44,661 bases of DNA from WHTX01 sp038255145 (GTDB taxonomy: Bacteria; Actinomycetota; Acidimicrobiia; Acidimicrobiales; CAIXPF01): contig JBBSLP010000053.1 of NCBI GenBank assembly GCA_038255145.1, positions 1 through 44,661 of the forward strand, read 5' to 3'. The notes under the pieces were generated by a model. That model was not told the origin of the DNA and ran no database searches. It saw nothing but the letters and a program-made list of their open reading frames with translations. Position numbers and translations under genes: made by a program. Of the stretch, positions 8,189 to 15,770 are shown piece after piece. Position 1 is the first letter of the stretch. Every line of letters starts with the position of its first letter.

Positions 8189-8484
8189 CATCTCTCTCGA
8201 CTTGCTCACTGCTCGACTGCGCGATCACACCGGACTCGGCGAACACGTCAGCACCGTGGGATGGCGGCCCGCGGCGCGGCGGGTGGGCCGGACGGGTCTG
8301 CCAGCCGCGTCGAAGCGGCAACACCGGGGCGGAGAGCGAGGGATGATGACCCTCGCCTTGCCCCCGCGGCGAGATCCGGGCGGGCACCCACGTGAGGCGA
8401 GCCGGAAAGCGCCGATGCTAACCAGCAGGCCGCGACCGTGCCAACAAGCAGCCGACGAGGCAGTCGGCGGACGGGCCCGTGCCT
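8145..8484 (-). other. rho leader region
   Basis: A 340-bp stretch between the rho start and the stop of the upstream ApgM-family gene. It holds the predicted rho promoter, a leader of about 265 nt, and the short repeated CAGTGAGC elements near the rho start. A GTG-started 82-codon frame (8387 to 8139) also ends on the rho start codon, but it has no ribosome binding site and weak coding character. Long autoregulated leaders are known for rho in other bacteria. Confidence 0.5.
8415..8444 (-). promoter_or_regulatory. predicted sigma-A promoter for rho
   Basis: On the minus strand TTGGCA (8444-8439; 5 of 6 to TTGACA) is followed after 18 bp by TAGCAT (8420-8415; 4 of 6 to TATAAT). Predicted transcription start is near 8407. 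It is the best consensus-like pair in this intergenic region. Confidence 0.55.
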
Positions 8485-9633
8485 TCAGGCCTGGCCCACC
8501 AGGAGGCCCATCAGGGTGTGGCCGGCCACGGCCTCGCAGTGGGCGGTTCCGGGCTCGCTGTACGTGCCACCGGGGCCGGCGGTGGTCGAGTCGACGAGGA
8601 GGTAGGGGACGCTGTCGCGGGTGTGGGTCCGCAGCCGCACCGGGGTGGGGTGATCGGGCAGGAGCAGCAGCCGCCACGGCCCCAACGCGTCGAGCCCGGC
8701 CACCAGCCCGGCGAGGATGTCGCGGTCCCACGCCTCGAGGGCCTTGACCTTCTCCTCGACGCTGCCGGCGTGGCCGGCCTCGTCGGTGGCCTCGACGTGG
8801 ATGATGAACAGGTCGAGCCCACCGGCCAGTCCGTCCAACGCCGCGTCGCGCATGGCCGCGTAGTCGGTGTCGAACCACCCCGTGGCCCCGGGCACGTCGA
8901 TCACGTCCACGCCGGCCAGCACCCCCAGGCCCCGCACCAGGTCGACCTCGGTGGCCAACCCGGCGCGCACGCCGTAGCGGGCTTGGAAGCTGGGCAGCAC
9001 GGGAGCGCGGCCCTGGCCCCACAGCCAGATCTGGTTGGCCTCGAGACCGTCACGGCCCCCGACGACGTCCCGGGAGCGCTCCATGAGGTCCACGAGGCGG
9101 GCGGCGGCCGGTCCGGTGGGGTCCGCCGCCGGCTGGCCGAGCAGGTCGTGGGGCGGGGCGCAGTCGGCGTCGAGCCAGTCCGCGGGCGCGAGCATGATGT
9201 GGCGGTACTGGACCCCGGGGTGGAAGGTGACCTCGCCACCGAGCTTCGTGTCGAGGGCCTTGACCGCCTCCGCCGCGGTGTCGTTGTCGGGGTGGCCGCC
9301 GGCGAAGTCGACCATGGTGCCGTCGGCCCCCACGGTGACCAGGTTGCACCGGTAGGCGATGCGGTCCCCGGACAGGTCGAGGCGCATGGCCGCGGCCTCG
9401 ATGGGGGCCCGGCCCGTGTGGTGCTCGGTGGGGTCGTAGCCGAAGATGGACATGTTGCCCACGTCGCTGCCCGCGGGCAGCCCGTCGGGGATGGTGGCGG
9501 CCCGGCCCACCGTGCCCCGCGCCGCCAGGGCGGCCAGGTTGGGCATGTGGGCGGCCTCGAGCGGCGTGCGCCCCCCGAGCTCGTCGATCGGTTCATCGGC
9601 GCAGCCGTCGGGCACGCACACCACGTACTTCAT
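8485..9633 (-). CDS. ApgM-family protein in the thrB position; candidate homoserine kinase
   Basis: Product of 382 aa of the archaeal-type cofactor-independent phosphoglycerate mutase family, in the alkaline phosphatase superfamily. Metal-site motifs are present: CVPDGCAD at the N-terminus, the nucleophile region GSDVGNMSIFGYDP near 65, VEATDEAGHAG near 285, and LLPDHPTPVRLRTHTRD near 325. It lies 86 bp after thrC in the operon argS-lysA-hom-thrC, exactly where actinobacteria have thrB. A subfamily of these proteins encoded beside threonine genes has been proposed to act as homoserine kinase in organisms without ThrB, which fits here. The alternative is glycolytic phosphoglycerate mutase. The start ATG 9633 is where the MKYVVCVPDG N-terminus begins. 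Confidence 0.88.
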   Translation of the reverse strand: MKYVVCVPDGCADEPIDELGGRTPLEAAHMPNLAALAARGTVGRAATIPDGLPAGSDVGNMSIFGYDPTEHHTGRAPIEAAAMRLDLSGDRIAYRCNLVTVGADGTMVDFAGGHPDNDTAAEAVKALDTKLGGEVTFHPGVQYRHIMLAPADWLDADCAPPHDLLGQPAADPTGPAAARLVDLMERSRDVVGGRDGLEANQIWLWGQGRAPVLPSFQARYGVRAGLATEVDLVRGLGVLAGVDVIDVPGATGWFDTDYAAMRDAALDGLAGGLDLFIIHVEATDEAGHAGSVEEKVKALEAWDRDILAGLVAGLDALGPWRLLLLPDHPTPVRLRTHTRDSVPYLLVDSTTAGPGGTYSEPGTAHCEAVAGHTLMGLLVGQA

Positions 9634-9719
9634 GGCCACATCATGGCAGGCGCTCGTCGGCCCGGGCGCAGCGGCAACCCTCCCGACGACGCCGCTGGCG
9701 CCGGTCGCCCAGCCCGTCG

Positions 9720-11156
9720 TCAGCCCCGGGCGTGGGCGGCGATGTGGGCGGCGATGGCCCCCGCGTCGTTGGGCAGCACCGTCATGCGCTCGGGACGGTC
9801 CAGCAGGTCGGCCAGCCGGAGCGGCAGGGCGGGGCGAACCCCGGTGGCGGCCTCGACGGCGTCGGGGAACTTGGCCGCATGGGCCGTGGCCAGCACGACC
9901 ATGGGCTCGGTCGAGGGGGGCACGTCGCGGGCCGCGTGCAGGGCCACCGCGGTGTGGGGGTCGATGAGGCGGCCCGTGGACCGGTAGACGTCGCCCATGG
10001 TGGCCAGGGTGGCGTCGTCGTCGGTGCGGCCGACGGCGAAGCCTTCGCCCAACACGCGGAAGCGGTCGGGGTCCACCGTCACGGTGCCCTCGTGACGGAA
10101 GCGGGTGAGCAGGTCGGTGACCTGGTCCCCGTCGCGTCCCAGCACCTCCCACAGCAGGCGCTCGAGGTTGGAGGACACCTGGATGTCCATGGACGGTGAC
10201 CAGGTGGGGGTGACCCCCTCCATGGCCATGGTGCCCGTGGAGAACAGGCGGGTGAGGATGTCGTTGGCGTTCGACGCCACCACGAAGGTGCGCACGGGCA
10301 GCCCCATGCGCCGGGCGATGTGGCCGGCGTAGACGTTGCCGAAGTTGCCGGTGGGCACGGCGAAGCTGACGGGGCGGTCGGGGCCCGCACCCAGGGCCGC
10401 GGCCGACGTCACGTAGTAGACGACCTGGGCCATGACCCGGGCCCAGTTGATGGAGTTCACCGCCGACAGGTGCCAGCGCTGCCGGAAGGGCACGTCGCCG
10501 AAGAGGGCCTTGACCAGGTCCTGGCAGTCGTCGAAGGTGCCGTCGACGGCCAGGTTGTGCACGTTGGTCGACAGCACCGTGGTCATCTGGCGGCGCTGGA
10601 CCTCGGACACCCGGCCGTGGGGGTGGAGGATGAAGACGTCGACGGCGTCGCGGTCGCGCAGGGCCTCGATGGCGGCCGAGCCGGTGTCCCCCGACGTGGC
10701 CCCCACCACGGTGACCCGCTGGCCCCGCTTGGCCAGCTCCTCGTCGAACATGCGCCCCACCAGCTGCAGGGCCACGTCCTTGAAGGCCAGGGTGGGACCG
10801 TGGAACAGCTCGGCCAGGTGGCGGCCCTCCTCGAGGGGGACCACGGGGACGACGGCGGGGTCGTCGAAGGGCAGGTAGGCGTCGGCCACGAGCTCGGCGA
10901 ACCGGTCGCGCTCGAAGGCGCCGGCCACGAAGGGCCACATGACGTCGATGGCCGTGGCCACGTAGCCCCGTTCGGGAGCCTCCTGCCAACGCTCGGGCAG
11001 GGTCGGCATCTCGGCGGGCACGTACAGCCCCCCGTCGGTGGCCAACCCGGCCACCAGGGCATCGGCGAAGCCCAGGTCGGGGGCGTGGCCCCGGGTGGAC
11101 ACGTAGCGGGCGGAGGCCGGAGTCGACGGTGTCGCCGCGGCCGAGGCGGGACTCAT
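9720..11156 (-). CDS. thrC: threonine synthase
   Basis: PLP enzyme that converts O-phosphohomoserine to threonine. The product is 478 aa, the longer class that includes the E. coli and yeast type. Seen: the N-terminal YVSTRGHAPDLGFADAL, the PLP lysine in FHGPTLAFKDVALQL near residue 127, the GATSGDTGSAAIEAL phosphate loop near 157, and the PTGNFGNVYAG loop. ATG 11156 overlaps the hom stop as ATGA. The product of the preceding enzyme (homoserine) needs a kinase before this step, and none of the ThrB/GHMP type is in the operon. Confidence 0.95.
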   Translation of the reverse strand: MSPASAAATPSTPASARYVSTRGHAPDLGFADALVAGLATDGGLYVPAEMPTLPERWQEAPERGYVATAIDVMWPFVAGAFERDRFAELVADAYLPFDDPAVVPVVPLEEGRHLAELFHGPTLAFKDVALQLVGRMFDEELAKRGQRVTVVGATSGDTGSAAIEALRDRDAVDVFILHPHGRVSEVQRRQMTTVLSTNVHNLAVDGTFDDCQDLVKALFGDVPFRQRWHLSAVNSINWARVMAQVVYYVTSAAALGAGPDRPVSFAVPTGNFGNVYAGHIARRMGLPVRTFVVASNANDILTRLFSTGTMAMEGVTPTWSPSMDIQVSSNLERLLWEVLGRDGDQVTDLLTRFRHEGTVTVDPDRFRVLGEGFAVGRTDDDATLATMGDVYRSTGRLIDPHTAVALHAARDVPPSTEPMVVLATAHAAKFPDAVEAATGVRPALPLRLADLLDRPERMTVLPNDAGAIAAHIAAHARG

Positions 11157-12457
11157 TCGCCGATCACCCGGAGCACGCCGCGGACCCGGCGCACCGTGCC
11201 CAGGCCCCGCAGCTCGGCGATGGTGGCCTGCACGTCCGCCTCCCGGGCCCGGTGGGTGATGAAGGTGCAGCGGGCCTCGTCGCCCAGGCCCTCCTGCTCC
11301 ATGGAGCGGATGGACACGTCGTGGCGTCCCAGCACCGTGGCCACCTCGGCCAGCGAGCCCGAGCGATCGAGCAGCTCGAGGTGCAGGTAGTAGGCCGAGC
11401 GCAGCTCGTCGATGGGCACGATGCGGGCCGGGCGCAGGGCGCCCATGCGCCCGGCGGCCCCACTGCGCAGGTTGAGGGCGGCGTCGACCACGTCGCCGAG
11501 CACGGCCGACGCCGTCGGCGCTCCCCCGGCACCGCGGCCGTAGAACATGAGCTCGCCCACGGCGTCACCCTCGACGAACACGGCGTTGAAGCTGCCCCCC
11601 ACCGCGGCCAGGGGGTGGTCGACGGGGACCATGGCCGGATGGACCCGCACCGCCGTGCACGGGTCGCCGCCATCGCTCGACGGCAGCTCCTCGGCGATGG
11701 CCAGCAGCTTGATGCGATAGCCCAGGCGCCGGGCGAAGTCGATGTCGGTGGTGGAGATGGCCGAGATGCCCTCGTGGTACACGTCGCCGGCGAAGACGGC
11801 GGCCCCGAAGGCGATGGTGGCGAGGATGGCGGCCTTGGCGGCGGCGTCGTAACCCTCGACGTCAGCTGTAGGGTCACGCTCGGCGTAGCCCAGGGACTGG
11901 GCCTCGGCCAGGGCCTCGTGGTAGCTGGCCCCGTGGTCGGCCATCTGGGTGAGGATGTAGTTGGTCGTGCCGTTGACGATGCCCATCACCCGGGTGATGC
12001 GCTCGCCCACCAGTGACTCCCGCAGGGGGCGCACGATGGGCACCCCCCCGGCGACCGCCGCCTCGAAGAGCAGGTCCACGCCCGCGGCCTCGGCGGCGAC
12101 GTAGAGCTCGGGGCCCACGTTGGCCAGCAGTTCCTTGTTCGCCGTGACCACGGGCTTGCCCCGCCCGAGGGCCTCGGTGATGAGGTGGCGGGCGGGCTCG
12201 ATGCCCCCGATGAGCTCGACGACGATGTCGACGTCGGGGTCGCTGACCACGCTCGACGCATCGTGGGTCAGCACCGAGGGGTCGAGGACCACGTCCCGGG
12301 CCCGCGACGTGGAACGCACGGCGACACGGGTGATCTCGAGGCGCAGGCCGGTGCGGGCCTCGATGGCGGCCGCCCGTTCGGCGATCAGGGCAGCGAAGGC
12401 GGAGCCCACGATCCCGCAGCCCAGCAGGCCCAGGCGCACGGTTCGGGTGGCGATCAT
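11153..12457 (-). CDS. hom: homoserine dehydrogenase
   Basis: Reduces aspartate semialdehyde to homoserine. The product is 434 aa, a monofunctional form. Seen: the nucleotide-binding GLLGCGIVGSAFAALI at residues 10-25, the catalytic core with GIVNGTTNYILTQM and LAEAQSLGYAERDPTADVEGYDAAAK, and a C-terminal ACT domain (last 80 residues, YYLHLELLDRSGSLAEVATVL), which in this family gives feedback control by threonine. ATG 12457 overlaps the lysA stop as ATGA. Confidence 0.96.
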   Translation of the reverse strand: MIATRTVRLGLLGCGIVGSAFAALIAERAAAIEARTGLRLEITRVAVRSTSRARDVVLDPSVLTHDASSVVSDPDVDIVVELIGGIEPARHLITEALGRGKPVVTANKELLANVGPELYVAAEAAGVDLLFEAAVAGGVPIVRPLRESLVGERITRVMGIVNGTTNYILTQMADHGASYHEALAEAQSLGYAERDPTADVEGYDAAAKAAILATIAFGAAVFAGDVYHEGISAISTTDIDFARRLGYRIKLLAIAEELPSSDGGDPCTAVRVHPAMVPVDHPLAAVGGSFNAVFVEGDAVGELMFYGRGAGGAPTASAVLGDVVDAALNLRSGAAGRMGALRPARIVPIDELRSAYYLHLELLDRSGSLAEVATVLGRHDVSIRSMEQEGLGDEARCTFITHRAREADVQATIAELRGLGTVRRVRGVLRVIGE

Positions 12458-13794
12458 CGGGCCGGCAGGCTAGCGGGTGAGGTGTCCCCGGCCAGAGTCC
12501 CGTCGGTCAGGACGCAGTCGGTGGCCAGCAGGTCGTCGAGCGTCTCGCGGCGCAGCACCTGACGGGCGACCCCGTCGCGCACGAAGACCACGGCCGGCCG
12601 GGCCAGCCGGTTGTAGTTCGAACCCATGCCGTGGCCGTAGGCCCCGGTCACCGGGGTGGCCAGCACGTCCCCGACGACGATGTCGGCAGGCACGAGCGCC
12701 TCGGGCACGAGCACGTCGCCCGACTCGCAGTGCTTGCCCACCACCCGCACGGTGCGGTGCCGGGGGGCGAGCACGGTGCGGGGGAGGAAGGTCTCGTACT
12801 CGCTGCCGTAGAGGGCGGGGCGGGGGTTGTCGATCATGCCCCCGTCCACGGCCACGAACGTGCGGATGCCGGCCACGTCCTTGATGGTGCCCACGGTGTA
12901 GAGGGTGATGGCGGCCGACGCGGCGATGGCCCGGCCCGGCTCGGCCGAGACGATGGCGTCGATGCCGGCGTCGGCCACCGCCTGGGCCACCCGGGCTCCC
13001 CAGGCCCCGATGGCCTCGGAGGACTCGCCCTCGACGTAGGCCACGCCGAGGCCGCCGCCGATGCACAGCTCGGGCAGGCCGCACGAGGTCACGAAGGGCG
13101 TCAGCAGCTCGAGGGCCCGGGCGAAGGAGTCGGCCAGGAAGATCTGGCTGCCGATGTGGACGTGCAAACCGACCAGCTCGGCCGGGCTGCCCGGGGCGGA
13201 CAGGCGGGCCACCGCCGCAGCCGCTGCCCCGCTGGCCAGCCCGAAGCCGAACTTGGAGTCGGCCTGGCCCGTCTGGACGTAGGTGTGGGTGTGGGCCTCC
13301 ACCCCCGGGGTGATGCGGATGAGCACCTGGGGCCGGCGGTGGCCCCGCTCGACCAGGGTGGCGATGCGGTCGATCTCGTCGGACGAGTCGACGACGATGC
13401 GGCCCACACCGGCATCGAGCGCCACGGCCAGCTCGGACAGCGACTTGTTGTTGCCGTGCAGCACCACCGTCGACGCCGGCACCCCGGCCCGGAGCACGAC
13501 GTCGAGCTCGCCGCCCGAGGCGCAGTCGATGGTCATGCCCTCCTCGTGGACGAGGCGGGCCATGGCCGCGCACAGGAAGGCCTTCGACGCGTAGCTGGCC
13601 CCGCCGGGGAAGGCGGCCACGGCCTCCCGGCAGCGGCGGCGCAGGTGCTCCTCGTCGTAGACGAACAGGGGGGTGCCGAAGCGCTCGGCCAGCTCGAGGG
13701 TGTCCACCCCGCCGATGCACAGCTCCCCCCCGGGCCCGACCTCGGCCGTGTCCGGCAGCAGACCCCAGGGGACGACGCTCCCCACGGTGCCCAT
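12454..13794 (-). CDS. lysA: diaminopimelate decarboxylase
   Basis: PLP-dependent last step of lysine synthesis (meso-DAP to lysine). The product is 446 aa. Seen: the PLP lysine in GASYASKAFLCAAM near residue 69, LHVHIGSQIF near 225, the glycine-rich CIGGGLGVAY, and the CESGDVL motif near 375 that supplies the active-site Cys across the dimer. The start is ATG 13794, which shares its A with the argS stop (TGATG). The frame runs open into argS, but family similarity begins here. Confidence 0.95.
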   Translation of the reverse strand: MGTVGSVVPWGLLPDTAEVGPGGELCIGGVDTLELAERFGTPLFVYDEEHLRRRCREAVAAFPGGASYASKAFLCAAMARLVHEEGMTIDCASGGELDVVLRAGVPASTVVLHGNNKSLSELAVALDAGVGRIVVDSSDEIDRIATLVERGHRRPQVLIRITPGVEAHTHTYVQTGQADSKFGFGLASGAAAAAVARLSAPGSPAELVGLHVHIGSQIFLADSFARALELLTPFVTSCGLPELCIGGGLGVAYVEGESSEAIGAWGARVAQAVADAGIDAIVSAEPGRAIAASAAITLYTVGTIKDVAGIRTFVAVDGGMIDNPRPALYGSEYETFLPRTVLAPRHRTVRVVGKHCESGDVLVPEALVPADIVVGDVLATPVTGAYGHGMGSNYNRLARPAVVFVRDGVARQVLRRETLDDLLATDCVLTDGTLAGDTSPASLPAR

Positions 13795-15407
13795 CACATG
13801 GCCTCGGGAGCGCTGACGCCCAGGAGCCCGAGACCGATGACCAGGCCGATGCGGCTGGCCTCGACCAGCCACAGGCGGGCCTGGGTGGTCTCGGCACTGA
13901 CGTCGTCGCCCATGATGCGGCAGTCGGTGTAGAAGCCGTGGAAGGCACCGGCCAGCTCGCGCACCCACGCGGTGATCCGGTGGGGGGCCAGCTCTCGGGT
14001 GGCGATGGCCACCACGTCGGGCAGCTCCTCGAGCAACCGCAGCACGGCCAGCTCGCGGGGGTGGACCAGGGGGCCGAGGTCGACCTCGGCCAGCGGGCTG
14101 CGGGTGACCCCCTGGGTGGCGGCCTGGCGGGTCAGCGAGCAGATGCGGGCGTGGGCGTACTGCACGTAGTACACGGGGTTGTCCATGGCCTTGCGGGTGA
14201 CCAGGGCGATGTCGAACACCTGGCGCGAGTCGACGGACTGCAGCAGGTAGGTGAACCGGGTGGCGTCGGCCCCGGCCTCGTCGAGCACCTCGTCGAGCTC
14301 GACGATCTCCCCGGTGCGCTTGGACAGCCGCACCTCCTGGCCGTCGCGCACCAGCTGCACGAGCTGGGTGATGCAGAAGGTGATCTCGGCAGGGTCGTGG
14401 CCCAGGGTCTGCAGCGCGGCCCGCAGGCGGGGCACGTAGCCGTGGTGGTCGGCCCCCCACACGTCGATGAGCCAGGCGAAGCCCCGATCGAACTTGCTGC
14501 GGTGGTAGGCGATGTCGGGGCACAGGTAGGTGTACTCGCCGTCGGACTTGCGCAGCACCCGGTCCTTGTCGTCCCCGAAGGTCGTCGAACGCAGCCAGAG
14601 CGCGCCGTCGGCCTCGTAGACCATGTCCCGCGCCTCGAGCAGGGCCAGGGTCTCCTCGATGGCGCCGGTGGCCACCATCTCACGCTCGGAGAACCACACG
14701 TCGAAGTGCACCCCCAGCCGTTCGAGGCTGGCGATGTGTGAGGCGATGGCCCGGTCCCGGCCCCACTCCAGGGCGTCGACGCCCTCGGGCATCTCGGCGG
14801 CCCAGTCGATGATGTACTGGCCGGCGTAACCGCCCTCGGGGATGAGCCGGCCGTCGCGCCGGGCCTCGAGGGAGGCGGCGAAGTGGCCCATCTGGGTGCC
14901 GCGGTCGTTGAGGTAGAACTCCCGGGTCACGGCGTAGCCACTGCGGCTGAGCAGGCGGGCCACGGCGTCGCCATAGGCGGCGTTGCGGCCGTGCCCGGCG
15001 TGCAGGGGACCGGTGGGGTTGGCCGACACGAACTCGACGTTGGTCGTGCTCCCCCGGCCCAGGTCGACGGCGGCGTAGCTGTCGGGCCCCTCGGCGACGA
15101 CGACCCGCAGCACGTCGGTCAGCCACGTCTCGGCCAGGTGGAAGTTGACGAAGCCGGGGCCGGCCACGTCGATCTGGCGCACGTGGGCCGGCGGAGAGGC
15201 CCGCAGCGCCGCGGCCAACTCCTCACCGAGGTCGCGCGGCTTGCGCCCCGCGACCTTGGCCACCGACAGGGAGACGGTGGAGGACCAGTCACCGTGCTCG
15301 CGGCGCGCCGGTCGCTCCATGGGGATGACCTCGGGTGGGGTCACTCCGATGGTGCGCAGCGCATCGGCCACGGCCTGGCTCAACTGGTCCCGGATCACGA
15401 CGGCCAA
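13794..15407 (-). CDS. argS: arginyl-tRNA synthetase
   Basis: Class I synthetase that charges tRNA-Arg. The product is 537 aa, typical. Seen: the N-terminal Arg-tRNA-synthetase additional domain (1-90), the HIGH-type motif HAGHGRNAAYGD near residue 135, LSKRTGE near 361 in the KMSKS position, and the C-terminal DALR anticodon-binding domain (ITAWVRELAGAFHGFY). The start is probably TTG 15407; GTG 15398 is a close alternative. It heads the operon argS-lysA-hom-thrC and is divergent from a tRNA-Arg gene about 75 bp away. Confidence 0.95.
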   Translation of the reverse strand: MAVVIRDQLSQAVADALRTIGVTPPEVIPMERPARREHGDWSSTVSLSVAKVAGRKPRDLGEELAAALRASPPAHVRQIDVAGPGFVNFHLAETWLTDVLRVVVAEGPDSYAAVDLGRGSTTNVEFVSANPTGPLHAGHGRNAAYGDAVARLLSRSGYAVTREFYLNDRGTQMGHFAASLEARRDGRLIPEGGYAGQYIIDWAAEMPEGVDALEWGRDRAIASHIASLERLGVHFDVWFSEREMVATGAIEETLALLEARDMVYEADGALWLRSTTFGDDKDRVLRKSDGEYTYLCPDIAYHRSKFDRGFAWLIDVWGADHHGYVPRLRAALQTLGHDPAEITFCITQLVQLVRDGQEVRLSKRTGEIVELDEVLDEAGADATRFTYLLQSVDSRQVFDIALVTRKAMDNPVYYVQYAHARICSLTRQAATQGVTRSPLAEVDLGPLVHPRELAVLRLLEELPDVVAIATRELAPHRITAWVRELAGAFHGFYTDCRIMGDDVSAETTQARLWLVEASRIGLVIGLGLLGVSAPEAM

Positions 15408-15466
15408 CGGTACCTGGGCACCCGGGGGCCAGTACGAGGCAGTTTCGGCGGCCGCGCCAGGGGCGC

Positions 15467-15472
15467 TAGTGT
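15467..15472 (+). promoter_or_regulatory. possible -10 of the tRNA-Arg promoter
   Basis: TAGTGT lies 11 nt before the tRNA 5' end and fits the TAnnnT pattern. The -35 region (around 15444, TTCGGC) matches poorly, so the call is tentative. Confidence 0.3.
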
Positions 15473-15483
15473 CATCTGACCCC

Positions 15484-15558
15484 GCCCTCGTAGCTCAGGG
15501 GATAGAGCATCGGCCTCCGGAGCCGTGTGCGCAGGTTCGAATCCTGCCGAGGGCGCCA
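15484..15558 (+). tRNA. tRNA-Arg (CCG)
   Basis: A full cloverleaf can be drawn. The acceptor stem is GCCCTCG with CGAGGGC (15484-15490 / 15548-15554), and the D-arm is GCTC/GAGC. The anticodon loop CTCCGGA (15515-15521) has anticodon CCG, which reads CGG (Arg). The T-arm is GCAGG-TTCGAAT-CCTGC (15531-15547). G is the discriminator and CCA is encoded (15556-15558). The first anticodon-stem pair is a T-T mismatch. It is divergent from argS. Confidence 0.97.
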
Positions 15559-15565
15559 ACGGCAC

Positions 15566-15611
15566 CGGTCCTGACCAGCGGATACCCGCAGGTCAGGACC
15601 GATCACGTTTT
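15566..15611 (+). terminator. hairpin terminator after tRNA-Arg
   Basis: An 11-bp perfect inverted repeat (CGGTCCTGACC 15566-15576, GGTCAGGACCG 15591-15601) whose loop can itself pair (GCGG/CCGC). It is followed by ATCACGTTTT. It lies 8 nt after the tRNA CCA end and marks the end of the conserved block. Confidence 0.8.
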
Positions 15612-15770
15612 AACCTCCCTCCCCTCACGTCATGCGCTCTACCGTGATTTCTGAGAGGTGATCAGGAGGTCGGGAAGTCGTCGCGAATCGCTCGGCTGCC
15701 CCGGTGGACCGGCGACCTGGCAGAAAGGGTTGGTCCCGGCGAACTGGTCAGATCGGGAGCCGACGGCGCG

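Noticed and set aside
8139..8387. 82-codon minus-strand frame as a full rhoL-type leader gene
   Set aside because: No ribosome binding site, weak third-position GC bias and no recognisable protein; only the short 15-codon version was kept as a possibility.
8225..9022. Long alternative frames opposite or out of phase in the ApgM-thrC-hom region
   Set aside because: They are out-of-frame readings of clear enzyme genes, with Arg/Pro/Gly-rich products typical of high-GC shadow frames.
15484..15558. tRNA-Arg as an integration (att) site of a classical genomic island
   Set aside because: No second copy of the tRNA 3' end was found on the right side, and there is no integrase gene in the window.
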